Positions 17,254 to 26,145 of a stretch of 64,000 nucleotides of DNA are shown here, piece after piece. This stretch comes from Thaumasiovibrio subtropicus. Its GTDB lineage: Bacteria > Pseudomonadota > Gammaproteobacteria > Enterobacterales > Vibrionaceae. Both the position numbers and the translations under genes were made by a program. Below the pieces are notes generated by a model. It made no database searches and had not been told where the DNA came from. It saw nothing but the letters and a program-made list of their open reading frames with translations. Numbering within the stretch: position 1 is the stretch's first letter; each line of letters begins with the position of its first letter. Where the stretch lies: assembly GCF_019703835.1 (NCBI RefSeq), contig NZ_AP023055.1, positions 1,550,001 to 1,614,000 on the forward strand. The letters run 5' to 3'.

Positions 17254-18000
17254 TTAAAATGGATTTGGGCTATGACCATGGATGGGCGCGCCTGTGGTGG
17301 GGTGCGTAAAGTAAATATCGCTGGCATGGAGCATTAAGTGCTGTGAGGCATTGTTTACGCCAAGGCTATTGTTTAGTTCTGGGTTGTTATAGAGATCGCA
17401 ACCCACAATAGGATGGCCGAATTCAAGGCTATGGATTCGCAGTTGATGGGTTCGGCCGGTAATGGGGGTGTATTGGACTAGCGTTCTCAGTGGGTTATCC
17501 AAACGGCGGATGACCTGATACTCACTGATGGCACTTTTCCCCGTTGTGTGGCAAATCTTTACGCGGGGGAACAAGGCGCGATCTTTCGCAATAGGCGCAG
17601 ATATTTGGCCACTGTCAGTCTCAACCCACCCGGCTAACATCGCGAGGTATCGCTTTTGTACTTTCCGCGCTTGAAACTGTTTATTCAGATGCTTAGAAGC
17701 GTCGCTATGTAGTCCCACCACCATCACACCAGACGTCCAGAGATCGAGCCGATGTGGCAGCTTTGCCTCAACAAAAGCAGGTGTCGCTTTAGTCGATTGA
17801 GTCGCACCTTGACCATTAACCAAACGGTAATGCACCGAATCCCAGTTCAGCGGGTTTTTACCCGATAAACTCAACAAACCACTCGGCTTATTAATCAATA
17901 AAATATCATCGTCTTGATAAAGGATCTCTACCCTCGCCTGACACACTGGTGCCACAAAATTATCAATGATGTCACTCGTCGACGCGTCAGATTGAGACAT
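17254..18000 (-). CDS. RluA-family RNA pseudouridine synthase
   Basis: 248 residues. After a short leader comes EILYQDDDILLINKPSGLLS, then the catalytic motif PHRLDLWTSGVMVVGL, in which the Asp of HRLD is the nucleophile of all pseudouridine synthases, then QFQARKVQKRYLAM and the C-terminal ITGRTHQLRIHS. It isomerises specific uridines in rRNA or tRNA. There is no S4 RNA-binding domain in front, as in RluA or TruC rather than RluC or RluD. Which nucleotide it modifies cannot be told from sequence alone. It is followed upstream on the same strand by a small hypothetical gene 67 bases away. Confidence 0.93.
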   Translation of the reverse strand: MSQSDASTSDIIDNFVAPVCQARVEILYQDDDILLINKPSGLLSLSGKNPLNWDSVHYRLVNGQGATQSTKATPAFVEAKLPHRLDLWTSGVMVVGLHSDASKHLNKQFQARKVQKRYLAMLAGWVETDSGQISAPIAKDRALFPRVKICHTTGKSAISEYQVIRRLDNPLRTLVQYTPITGRTHQLRIHSLEFGHPIVGCDLYNNPELNNSLGVNNASQHLMLHASDIYFTHPTTGAPIHGHSPNPF

Positions 18001-18067
18001 TTAGGAAGCCTGATACAAAAAAGAAAGACGGCTAAGTTAGCCACAAGGTGTTGCCTTAAACCCTCAT

Positions 18068-18406
18068 TCAGCCCATTCGGGTAATAAAGGTTTGCTCATC
18101 ATCCACAAACGCCACAAACCCATCATGATAGATAAACACCCGACCACGACCTTCTACTAGACAGGCTAACAGTGGCGGCAAATCTTCATCATGGTCCTCA
18201 CGTTGAAACGTGCCGACATCGGTGATGACGCCGCTGAGAGAGGGTAAAACTCCAAAGGTGCGTCTGGCTTGATCAATCAGGCTCAATTCGCTGGTAGTAG
18301 AAAAACACGCGGGGATGGTACCAGCTTCTTCGATAAATAGCGTTTTCAGTTCTTCGAATGCGGTGATCACTAACCAGTCGATGCCGTTAACATGATGGAT
18401 AAACAT
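18068..18406 (-). CDS. Hypothetical protein, 112 residues
   Basis: I do not recognise a family. The protein is soluble, acidic in the centre (REDHDEDLPP) and mixes short beta-like segments (HHVNGIDWLVITAF, GRVFIYHDGFVAFV). There is no signal peptide, membrane segment or metal motif. It lies 67 bases upstream of the pseudouridine synthase gene on the same strand and may share its promoter. The frame has normal codon use and no overlapping better candidate. Confidence 0.65.
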   Translation of the reverse strand: MFIHHVNGIDWLVITAFEELKTLFIEEAGTIPACFSTTSELSLIDQARRTFGVLPSLSGVITDVGTFQREDHDEDLPPLLACLVEGRGRVFIYHDGFVAFVDDEQTFITRMG

Positions 18407-18743
18407 AGGGTATCTCGGTAATGCGGAAGTGGCGATTTTATCACTATCAGGGGAAAACGCAGTAGAGAATTCGTGGTTAACGTTGCCATACCGCGAGCCT
18501 GCTAAGCGTGTGCAGCATGGCGCTTATTGCTAACGACTCAACCGTAAACTCACGCAAGACTAGGCGAGAATACGCCCTAATCCAGCAATAGACGCGCCCC
18601 TAACATGGCATCGCGCGTTGCTCATAGCAAGAAGGGGTCTCTGCCCAGCGCCGGTTCAGTGCAAAACAAGCAGGCACAAGAATGTCCAATTGCCCATGCT
18701 CTCTCTTTTTGAGCATTGACGAAAGCAGCTCAGGCTACGTCTG
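18407..18743. other. Intergenic stretch, nothing recognised
   Basis: About 340 bases between two minus-strand genes. It should contain the promoter of the 112-residue protein gene. I see no gene, clear terminator or repeat. Confidence 0.45.
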
Positions 18744-19139
18744 TTACGCGTTCACGAAAGGCTTAAATTCCTCTGATACCTCTCGATTCGAGTAGATGTA
18801 AACGGCATTGCCAATCGGGTCAAGTACAGAGAATCCACGATCGCCCCACGGGTGATCTTCAAGTGGCATCGCGATCGGTAATCCAGCCTCCGTCAAGCGC
18901 ATATATTCTGCATCAACATCGTCGACTTCAAAGTTGAGCATCACGCCCGTACCGCTGAAGGTCGCCATGTTACCTTGAGGCTGGATAAAACACACCTCAG
19001 GGCCGTCGCCATCAATTTTTAATACCACGTACCAACCGCAGTCAAATACAGCTTTTGCGGCAAAATGCTGAATATAAAAGTCACGACAAGCATCAACTTC
19101 ACTGGTGCAAAAGCAAGTCGATAAGTGATTGGTTTTCAT
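18744..19139 (-). CDS. VOC (glyoxalase/bleomycin-resistance fold) protein
   Basis: 131 residues with the paired beta-alpha-beta-beta-beta modules of the vicinal-oxygen-chelate superfamily: CTSEVDACRDFYIQHF at the start, GVMLNFEVDDVDAEYMRL in the middle and GDRGFSVLDPIGNAVYIY at the end. Superfamily members include metal-dependent lyases, dioxygenases and drug-binding resistance proteins. Metal ligands cannot be assigned with certainty, and no substrate is suggested by the neighbours. AAGGAAT lies ahead of the ATG. Confidence 0.85.
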   Translation of the reverse strand: MKTNHLSTCFCTSEVDACRDFYIQHFAAKAVFDCGWYVVLKIDGDGPEVCFIQPQGNMATFSGTGVMLNFEVDDVDAEYMRLTEAGLPIAMPLEDHPWGDRGFSVLDPIGNAVYIYSNREVSEEFKPFVNA

Positions 19140-19287
19140 TGTGGGATTCCTTTGTTCAAGACCTGATATTCAAGGCGTGTTGCTCAAACCCGTGTTGCTC
19201 AAACTCCGCCATTTGTTTAAGCAACACGCTGATCAGAAACGCTTTGGCGCGTTAATGCACAAGTGCCAACACGGCCGCTATCTCACA

Positions 19288-19665
19288 CTATTGCGCTTTA
19301 ATGCGAAAAGAGATGCCTTTCTTATATTTTTGCTGGTCGTCGACAAAACCTGCAAACCATCGAGAGGATTGAAACGCCACAGAAACTTGTGGTTTTTCGC
19401 TGGCCGCGCAATGAATTTCTTCGTAGTCATCCGCAAGGCAGGGCTTTTTCTCTGCGACATAGTTGTCGGCATTTAATACGATGTGTTGAGGCTGGCCAGT
19501 AAGATCACATTCGAAACGAATGCTGCCTTCAAATTGGTCGAAATGAAATGTCAGTACATCAACGCCATCTTCATTGGGTCCAACAGAAAACTCACTGCCT
19601 TCATTTTCTAGAATGATATCTTCAAATTGATATTTCTTATTGGATGCTTTGCTCACATTATTCAT
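19288..19665 (-). CDS. Hypothetical protein, about 125 residues
   Basis: I do not recognise a family. The protein is soluble and acidic, with beta-strand-like stretches (EDIILENEGSEFSVGP, GVDVLTFHFDQFEGSIRFECD) and one Cys pair far apart. The ATG at 19665 has AAGGA five bases upstream; the ATG at 19680 has no such site, so the shorter form is preferred. A 16-bp perfect palindrome lies about 60 bases upstream and may be its operator. Confidence 0.65.
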   Translation of the reverse strand: MNNVSKASNKKYQFEDIILENEGSEFSVGPNEDGVDVLTFHFDQFEGSIRFECDLTGQPQHIVLNADNYVAEKKPCLADDYEEIHCAASEKPQVSVAFQSSRWFAGFVDDQQKYKKGISFRIKAQ

Positions 19666-19723
19666 AGTTATCCTTACCATCTAATTGTTCTAAAAGTCTT
19701 TTTTGTCCTCGCATATGCTAATA

Positions 19724-19739
19724 CTGTGGTTTACCACAG
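19724..19739. promoter_or_regulatory. Perfect 16-bp dyad CTGTGGT-TT-ACCACAG
   Basis: Seven-base arms with a 2-base spacer, lying between the minus-strand genes at 19665 and 19799. Position upstream of the 125-residue protein gene suggests an operator; a weak terminator for the gene at 19799 is the alternative. Confidence 0.4.
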
Positions 19740-19798
19740 CAACTCAATAGGCACAAGGTTGCTTATTGGGGATTTTTAACTCACGCATTCGAGACATT

Positions 19799-20278
19799 TC
19801 AAAATGAGGCAAGGGAGACTTTATAGTGTCGATGAGAGGTAATATTTTCAGCGGAAGAGAAGTTAATTCTGGGGCTCGTTAAGGTATCTGAAGCGAGATG
19901 TACCGTCACCGTTTCAGCAATAAAGGCGCGAGAAAACAGCTCACCTTGGCATTGGTGCAAGGTTATTTTTCCGCGTTGGAACGTGGCACGCTCAAAGGTG
20001 ATGGCGGCATTGGCTAAACTCAACGCGCCTTTGTGGTAATGCTTGGCACTTTTGTTCGCAAACAGCAGCGCTTGAAGCTGCTTGGCTGCGCCAAGCTCTT
20101 CTTCATATCGCTCTGCCACGATTTGAAAATGGGGTTGATACTGGTTGTCATCCCGCAAGACATATTTGGTCTGTCTCACCCCTTCCACAACAACAGACAC
20201 CTGCCGAGCATCCACTCGGCAGGCAATCATTAACATGACAACAAGCCACACACTCAGTGGCCAAGATGGCGTTGTCAT
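19799..20278 (-). CDS. Hypothetical secreted protein paired with a lipoprotein gene
   Basis: 159 residues with an N-terminal hydrophobic segment (PLSVWLVVMLMIACRV) that reads as a signal peptide with cleavage near VDA. The rest is soluble, with beta-strand-rich C-terminal repeats (ITFERATFQRGKITLHQCQG, FIAETVTVHLASD) reminiscent of a short beta-helix or stacked sheet. Its start codon follows the stop of the upstream lipoprotein gene directly (TAAATG), so the two are translationally coupled. Function unknown; probably periplasmic and acting with the lipoprotein. Confidence 0.68.
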   Translation of the reverse strand: MTTPSWPLSVWLVVMLMIACRVDARQVSVVVEGVRQTKYVLRDDNQYQPHFQIVAERYEEELGAAKQLQALLFANKSAKHYHKGALSLANAAITFERATFQRGKITLHQCQGELFSRAFIAETVTVHLASDTLTSPRINFSSAENITSHRHYKVSLASF

Positions 20279-22150
20279 TTACAGCTCGCAAGTCACCTTG
20301 GCACCCTCCGCATAACCACACCACACAACTTGATTGAGGCGGGCTTCATTCAGGGTCATCTCGCCATTCGGGGCTGCCGGAGAAGCCTGCAAAAATTGGC
20401 TCACGAAGGCATCCTCATTTTCTTTGTAGTAGTTACCTATGTACTGAAAATGCTCAGGATTCTCTGTTCGCATACCATTCTGAACCCAATCTAAGTCATG
20501 GCCACAGACTGGCATATTCATCACTTTTGAAAGCTCAGCGCTGTATGCGCCCACTTCACAAACATAGCCATCAACGTTCAGGTTCCAAACGCGGCGATCA
20601 ATGCCTTTGTTCACATCATAAAACGCATGCAGATTGACATAGCGCTTGGTGTTATCAGCCTCAATGATCAATGGCACCGCGTTACCGTCAGTGGCGTTGA
20701 GGTGACGTTTCAAGTTCACCACAAACTGGTTCATGTCATTGATCTCCGCAACAGTGTCCACGTTTTCATCCCAATTGATCGCTTCCAAAATCGACACGCT
20801 CTGGACTACTGCTTCTTTGGCGGTAGCGAGATACTTAGGATCGGTTCGTAGCTTAAACAGCTGCGTGTTATTTATCATGCTAACAGGATCGGCGCTGGCA
20901 AGGGTGTATTCCCCTTCATAGCCGATGGTCTGGCTGGCTTGGATTAGATTGAGATGACGGTCTGCCCACACACCCAACACAGGTAACGCATTTAAGGTGA
21001 TGGTTTGTGGCAATACGTATTCTTCGTCATCAAAATTATAGGCCGCCATCACACTCAATTGATTGGCTAGCTGCAGTGCCGTTGCACGCACCATCAATGA
21101 CGCTTGATAATCGAAGCCTCCTAACAGCTCATACGGTAGTGTGTAACTGTCATTTGGCATTGCCGCCCCTAAACGCGCAGAGGCGTCAATGAGCATTTTG
21201 GCCGCTTCATGAAGCAGGGCTGCCAGCTCATCACTGGTGCCATTAATCGCGGTAAAATCGAAGGTGGCGTTCGGGTTAAATGTACTATCGAGTAACTTTG
21301 GCAGGGTGCTACTGTATTCGAAATGGGTGCCTTCCACGTCAATGTGGTTAGCAATCGCTGGAGTGTTGACGATTTCGATTACATCCAGTAGCGCAAGCAG
21401 CGTCTGACGGTGATAGCCGTTACTGCCATCGTTTCGTTCTAGATCGTTACGGATCGCCCCCAGTTCGGACTCCAAATCATAGTCAGCCAGAATTCCAGCA
21501 TCCATATCGGACAAGAGCGTGATAACGTCCTTAACCGCATCGCTATCGTATTGCTTAGTAAGCAACTCGACGGCCTCTTGTGGCGTCACTATTCGCGCAT
21601 CGTCTAGTAACTCTCCTTGGAGATCGGCGACTTTCTTAAGCGCTTCGCGATACGCTTGGTCATTCAGCGTTAACAAGTCGTCCTGAATGGTCTCGCCATC
21701 AGTTTGAGATACGTCGATCCCATTTTTAAAATCACCATCGGCATCCACCGATTGCAATAACGCACTTAGCCGAGCGGTATAACTGGCATCAGCGCTCGAT
21801 GAACGTGTCAACGATTTGGTCGCCGACACTGGCTTCAGCGCTTGGGTATTGATAACACTGTTTTGTTGAGTGACCGCATCCACTTGACCCAACGTAAAGC
21901 CATCGAGGTCAAAGGTACACGATGCGCCATCATCAACGGTAAACTCGCCTTTGGCATTGGTGACGCCTTTTCCGTCCGCGCCGCTACACTGATAGTTGAC
22001 GCCTTCTACTGTCGCGGCATCAACCAATACCGCGGTCACTTTTTTCGCTTTAGGTGCTAGTGTTGGCGCTGTTGTGCCACTGTCAGAGCCGCTGCCACAA
22101 CCAACAAGGGCCGCTGCGACTGAAAACGCCAATAACTGTTTAGTAAACAT
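20279..22150 (-). CDS. Uncharacterised large lipoprotein
   Basis: 623 residues with a lipoprotein signal peptide and lipobox LVGC, followed by a Gly/Ser/Thr linker. Residues about 40-90 carry the pattern VNYQCSGADGKGVTNAKGEF...CTFDLDGFTLG, which recurs in surface lipoproteins of vibrios and shewanellae as a small two-Cys beta domain. The remainder is largely helical and acidic with no catalytic motif I recognise; a Cys-containing beta region closes the protein. AAAGGATA lies upstream of the ATG. It is coupled to the downstream secreted 159-residue protein. Likely outer-membrane or periplasmic; function unknown. Confidence 0.8.
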   Translation of the reverse strand: MFTKQLLAFSVAAALVGCGSGSDSGTTAPTLAPKAKKVTAVLVDAATVEGVNYQCSGADGKGVTNAKGEFTVDDGASCTFDLDGFTLGQVDAVTQQNSVINTQALKPVSATKSLTRSSSADASYTARLSALLQSVDADGDFKNGIDVSQTDGETIQDDLLTLNDQAYREALKKVADLQGELLDDARIVTPQEAVELLTKQYDSDAVKDVITLLSDMDAGILADYDLESELGAIRNDLERNDGSNGYHRQTLLALLDVIEIVNTPAIANHIDVEGTHFEYSSTLPKLLDSTFNPNATFDFTAINGTSDELAALLHEAAKMLIDASARLGAAMPNDSYTLPYELLGGFDYQASLMVRATALQLANQLSVMAAYNFDDEEYVLPQTITLNALPVLGVWADRHLNLIQASQTIGYEGEYTLASADPVSMINNTQLFKLRTDPKYLATAKEAVVQSVSILEAINWDENVDTVAEINDMNQFVVNLKRHLNATDGNAVPLIIEADNTKRYVNLHAFYDVNKGIDRRVWNLNVDGYVCEVGAYSAELSKVMNMPVCGHDLDWVQNGMRTENPEHFQYIGNYYKENEDAFVSQFLQASPAAPNGEMTLNEARLNQVVWCGYAEGAKVTCEL

Positions 22151-22739
22151 CCGAATATCCTTTCGCTGTAATTAGTGATGAACTTTTTAAAGCCAAAAAC
22201 CCTGGCATTCCCTTTGTTTATTAGATTGTGTTTAAGGGTTATCACGTCGCCGTTTTAATGATTGTTATGTTTAGACGGTCGCCGCTGAGTTCAATGCCAC
22301 GCGCTGTCTGGTATGCAGCACGCTTTAATGAAGCTCAAACGGCAACGATTATGACTGCGAACTCAATTAAACGGTGTCAGCTTATCAATGACATTTGCAA
22401 GAAAATGTAGGTGAGAATAAGAAAGTGTAATCTCGCGAGGAACGACTCATTGCCCCAATGTGTTCAATACCACGCCATGTTCCCCCCCATTTCCTTTCCA
22501 ATTACCCTCCATTCGCGCACCCTGCAATGCTTATTCATTAAGACAGGAAATCTCTTAAAGTCATCCATTCACAGCATCATTAACCCAAGCAATGAGAGTG
22601 AGAAGGTATTCACAGAAACGCCTTTCACTCGATCAATCCATGCCTAAAACTTGCTATTCTCGCCGCAATAAAAACGTTTCGATCAATTTTCAATTCGCTG
22701 TCGATGCACTATCGAAACCGCAAGATATTGAGGCCCAAC
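22151..22739. other. Divergent intergenic region between the lipoprotein pair and the MoxR operon
   Basis: About 590 bases that should hold both divergent promoters. Overlapping short reading frames exist on the plus strand but lack ribosome-binding sites and family resemblance. AAAAACGTTTCG at about 22670 recalls the LacI-type core at 5112 but is not palindromic beyond AAACGTTT. Nothing else is recognised. Confidence 0.45.
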
Positions 22740-23708
22740 ATGCAGAACAATCCTTTGGTCACGACATTTCAGTCGCTTAATCACTACCTTCAATCACAAG
22801 TTATTGGTCAGCATGATCTCGTTAAACAGCTTTTAATCGCGCTGTTAGCCGATGGCCATATCTTGGTAGAGGGGCCTCCGGGCCTCGCGAAGACACGGGC
22901 AGTAAAAACCTTGGCTGATTGCATCGAAGGGGACTTTCACCGCTTACAGTTCACCCCAGATCTGCTCCCTGCGGACTTAACGGGCACCGATATCTATCGT
23001 CCAGAAACAGGGCAGTTTGATTTCCAAAAAGGGCCGGTCTTTAACTCACTCATTCTTGCCGATGAGATCAACCGCGCCCCTGCAAAAGTGCAATCTGCCA
23101 TGCTGGAAGCCATGGCCGAAAAGCAAATTACCGTGGGTAAAACAACCTATCCGTTACCGGCACTCTTTCTGGTAATGGCAACACAGAACCCGATCGAACA
23201 AGAAGGAACATACCCACTGCCAGAAGCGCAGCTCGATCGTTTTCTATTACAGCTGCAAGTGGTTTATCCCGATAGTGACAGCGAGCTCGCCATCTTGCGT
23301 CTTAACCGTGGGGAAGCGCTCGGCCACTGTGGGCAAGATGCCGTCCATCTCTCGCAAGAGGCGATTTTTACTGCGCGTAATGAAGTGCTTTCTCTGCACA
23401 TGGCGGAAGACGTCGAGCAATACATCATCCGTTTGGTGATGGCGACACGCTCGCCGAAACGTTACAGCGATGAACTGGATGCATGGTTGCAGATGGGTGT
23501 TAGCCCTCGCGCGACCTTGGCCTTAGATCGCTGCGCGCGTGCCCATGCTTGGCTTGATGGCAGAGATTTTGTCACGCCTGATGACGTGATGACCATGGCC
23601 TATCCCGTCTTACGTCATCGCTTACTGCGCAGTTATGAAGCGCAAGCTGAAGGGATCAGTAACGACAACATCATCGATAAGCTTCTCAATCTGGTCACTA
23701 GCGCTTAG
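22740..23708 (+). CDS. MoxR-family AAA+ ATPase
   Basis: About 322 residues. The Walker A GPPGLAKT (45-52), Walker B LILADEINRAP, sensor 1 MATQNPIEQEGTYPLPEAQLDRF and sensor 2 GVSPRATLALDR are all intact and typical of MoxR. Members act as chaperones that assemble or activate partner proteins, often von Willebrand A proteins encoded next to them, as here. I chose the ATG at 22740, which has GAGG eight bases upstream; an ATG at 22704 lacks such a site. It is the first gene of a tightly packed plus-strand operon with DUF58, DUF4381 and Bat genes. Confidence 0.95.
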   Translation: MQNNPLVTTFQSLNHYLQSQVIGQHDLVKQLLIALLADGHILVEGPPGLAKTRAVKTLADCIEGDFHRLQFTPDLLPADLTGTDIYRPETGQFDFQKGPVFNSLILADEINRAPAKVQSAMLEAMAEKQITVGKTTYPLPALFLVMATQNPIEQEGTYPLPEAQLDRFLLQLQVVYPDSDSELAILRLNRGEALGHCGQDAVHLSQEAIFTARNEVLSLHMAEDVEQYIIRLVMATRSPKRYSDELDAWLQMGVSPRATLALDRCARAHAWLDGRDFVTPDDVMTMAYPVLRHRLLRSYEAQAEGISNDNIIDKLLNLVTSA

Positions 23709-23745
23709 CCCCTTTTGCAGAGACGACAAAGCGACATCAAAACCT

Positions 23746-24732
23746 ATGACAACTTATCGATCGACTCACAATGCCAGTTCACTTGCGCTGCCTAAACACA
23801 GCGATGGTATTCAGCTCTCGCTGCCAGAGTTGCTGCATTATCAGAAACAATCCGTGCGTTGGCTGCCACCTGCACGCAGTATTTGGTCATACCTAAATGG
23901 TCAGCATGCGAGTCGACGCCAAGGGCGAGGCATGGACTTTGCCGAAGTCAGACCCTATCAACAAGGGGATGACATTCGCGCCATTGATTGGCGCGTCACC
24001 GCGCGCACGGGCAAACCCCACACCAAGCTGTTTACAGAAGAGAGCGAATGTCCGGTCATGGTGGTGACCGACCTCAGTGCGACCATGCAGATGGGCACTC
24101 GCCTCCTCTACAAATCGGTGCAAGCCGCCCATATGGCGAGTTTGATTTGCTGGCTTACCGTGGCGCAAAAAGATCGTATTGGTGCGCAGATCATCACTGA
24201 TACGCAGGTCATTGATTGCGCTCCAACCGCACGTTTACAAGGCCCGCTGCACATTTTAGGTGAGTTGCGCCGTTTGCAAGCCAACGCACTCAATGACACC
24301 GCTGCGGCGCACTTGTCTCAACACGTACCTACCGACAGCATCCACAACCCATTTGCGATGGCACTACAACAACTTTATCGCCTCTGTCCAAAGGGGAGTG
24401 ACATCGTCATCATCAGCGATTTCAATCAGTTATCACCTGCGGCTATCACGTCGATGCGCCAGTTGGTTCAACATAATCAGTTGCGGTTGGTGAACATCTT
24501 CGATCCGATTGAGCAGGGAGATACAGCCTATTCCGGCCGATCTTGGCTTGCCGATCTAACAAGTAGTTTTCAAGTCAGCTTTGGTCGTCAATCAACCAAA
24601 CACGCCTTGCGAGCCCAATTTGACGCACATAGCGAGAAGCTCACTACACTCTCTCACCAACTGCGCGCCCCTTTGTATCACGTCTCAGCCGGGCGCAGTT
24701 TACTGGCGCAATTAGGGGGGCAACATGGATAA
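23746..24732 (+). CDS. DUF58 protein of the MoxR-Bat operon
   Basis: About 328 residues. The DUF58 core is clear: RQGRGMDFAEVRPYQQGDDIRAIDWRVTARTGKPHTKLFTEE, followed by a von Willebrand A-like fold (VMVVTDLSATMQMGTR) that retains a D-x-S-type metal site. DUF58 proteins are constant partners of MoxR ATPases and probably their clients. The ATG at 23746 is preferred to an upstream start that would overlap the MoxR gene. The 3' end overlaps the next gene by 8 bases. The exact cellular role is not established. Confidence 0.92.
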   Translation: MTTYRSTHNASSLALPKHSDGIQLSLPELLHYQKQSVRWLPPARSIWSYLNGQHASRRQGRGMDFAEVRPYQQGDDIRAIDWRVTARTGKPHTKLFTEESECPVMVVTDLSATMQMGTRLLYKSVQAAHMASLICWLTVAQKDRIGAQIITDTQVIDCAPTARLQGPLHILGELRRLQANALNDTAAAHLSQHVPTDSIHNPFAMALQQLYRLCPKGSDIVIISDFNQLSPAAITSMRQLVQHNQLRLVNIFDPIEQGDTAYSGRSWLADLTSSFQVSFGRQSTKHALRAQFDAHSEKLTTLSHQLRAPLYHVSAGRSLLAQLGGQHG

Positions 24733-25180
24733 ATTACTCAGCCTAGACCCACTTATCCTACCGCCTGAACCCAGCTATTGGCCTCTGCCTAGTCATGTAT
24801 GGATCATCATCGCTGCCGCAGTCATCAGTACCTTGCTGTTGCTTGCGCTTCGCCGCTATCAAGCCTCAAAGTCTTACTTGCACCGCAAAGCCTTGCTCGA
24901 ACTTAGCCGAGTGGGCGCGCATCGGGATACCGCCTCACTGCATCGCTTATTGCGCCGAATCGCCTTAACCCACTTTCCTAGACACACCGTCGCCCCCATG
25001 AGCGGCGAGGCTTGGCTTCGCTGGCTTGATAAAACGCTGCCCGAGCCAAGGTTCATGCCGCTCAAAGCGGTTTGGCTCGCCGGCCTCTATCAAGATCAAC
25101 AACCCAGCTCGCAAGACTGGCATCAATGCATTCATGCCAGTGAAGCGTGGATCAACACCCTTTATGAGGAACAGGCATGA
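24725..25180 (+). CDS. DUF4381 membrane protein of the MoxR-Bat operon
   Basis: 151 residues. Residues about 24-43 form one membrane helix (VWIIIAAAVISTLLLLALRR) after a Pro-rich N terminus (LILPPEPSYWPLP), and the cytoplasmic part contains HRLLRRIALTHFPRHTVAPMSGEAWLRWLD, the typical DUF4381 pattern. It is found almost only between DUF58 and BatA genes. It overlaps both neighbours (8 and 4 bases), indicating translational coupling. It probably anchors the complex in the inner membrane. Confidence 0.9.
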   Translation: MDKLLSLDPLILPPEPSYWPLPSHVWIIIAAAVISTLLLLALRRYQASKSYLHRKALLELSRVGAHRDTASLHRLLRRIALTHFPRHTVAPMSGEAWLRWLDKTLPEPRFMPLKAVWLAGLYQDQQPSSQDWHQCIHASEAWINTLYEEQA

Positions 25181-26145
25181 TAGCATTTGACCTGTGGGCA
25201 GCGTTTTTGCTGCTGCCGCTTCCCCTTGTGGCAAGGCATTGCTTATCCCCAGCTCGCCCTTCGATTGCACTTAGACTTAGTCAACTGCCGCCATCGCTGC
25301 GTAAACTGCGCCATATCAGCAAAACACCCATGTTGCTCCTTAGCGGCGCGTGGTTAGCACTTGTCATCGCGCTCGCTCGCCCTGTTTGGCTCGGTGATCC
25401 CGTCTCTATTCCCAATGCCCATCGCGATGTCATGTTGGTACTGGATCTCTCTTCGTCCATGGACATTGAAGATATGACCACCACCAGTGGTGAAAACATC
25501 AGTCGGATGACGGCAATGAAAAGTGTACTGACCGATTTCGTCGCCCGCCGCCAAGGCGACAGATTAGGTATGGTGCTCTTTGCTGATCATGGCTACTTGC
25601 ACACCCCTCTCAGCCTCGATATCAACAACCTGTCGCAGCAAATTGCCCACCTTGAGCTTGGGCTGGTCGGATACATGACCGCCATCGGTGAAGGGTTGGC
25701 AATGGCGACCAAAACCTTCATTGACAGCGATGCCCCACAACGTGTGATGCTTCTGCTCAGTGATGGAAGTAATACCGCAGGTGTCATCGACCCAAGAGAC
25801 GCGGCGCGTCTGGCACAACAGAGCGATGTCACGATTTATTCCATTGGCCTTGGCGCAGAAACCATGATGGCCAAAACCGTGTTTGGCGAAGCGTATGAAA
25901 CCAACCCTTCCCACGACCTAGACGAAGCCCTGCTCACCGAGGTTGCTGAACTGACGGGCGGGCGCTATTTTCGCGCGCGCAATCCCGCGGAGCTTGCCGA
26001 GATCTATGCCGTCATTGATAACTTAGAACCCATATCGGAAAGCGAACAAACTTGGCAGCCACGGCATGACTTATTCGCCTACCCTTTGCTTCTCTCTGTC
26101 TTACTTGTGATGGGTTTACTCGAATACCGGAGACGTGATGATTAA
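25177..26145 (+). CDS. BatA-like von Willebrand A membrane protein
   Basis: 322 residues. Membrane helices lie at about 5-22, 50-68 and near the C terminus (LFAYPLLLSVLLVMGLLEYRRR), with a von Willebrand A domain between. The metal-ion-dependent adhesion site is intact: DLSSSMD at Asp90, the Thr-containing loop after LGMVLFAD, and SDGSNTAG. Bat proteins were first linked to aerotolerance in Bacteroides and to stress tolerance elsewhere. The domain faces the periplasm and would bind partner proteins through a metal. It overlaps both neighbouring genes. Confidence 0.94.
   Translation: MIAFDLWAAFLLLPLPLVARHCLSPARPSIALRLSQLPPSLRKLRHISKTPMLLLSGAWLALVIALARPVWLGDPVSIPNAHRDVMLVLDLSSSMDIEDMTTTSGENISRMTAMKSVLTDFVARRQGDRLGMVLFADHGYLHTPLSLDINNLSQQIAHLELGLVGYMTAIGEGLAMATKTFIDSDAPQRVMLLLSDGSNTAGVIDPRDAARLAQQSDVTIYSIGLGAETMMAKTVFGEAYETNPSHDLDEALLTEVAELTGGRYFRARNPAELAEIYAVIDNLEPISESEQTWQPRHDLFAYPLLLSVLLVMGLLEYRRRDD

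Noticed and set aside
22664..22680. AAAAACGTTTCG as a further LacI-type operator
   Set aside because: Only the AAACGTTT core matches, it is not palindromic beyond that, and the flanking genes have no sugar link.
22411..22780. Short plus-strand reading frames before the MoxR gene
   Set aside because: They overlap one another and the MoxR start, lack ribosome-binding sites and have biased, shadow-like composition.
23635..23745. N-terminal extension of the DUF58 gene
   Set aside because: It overlaps the MoxR gene in another frame and its residues do not resemble the family; the ATG at 23746 is a better start.
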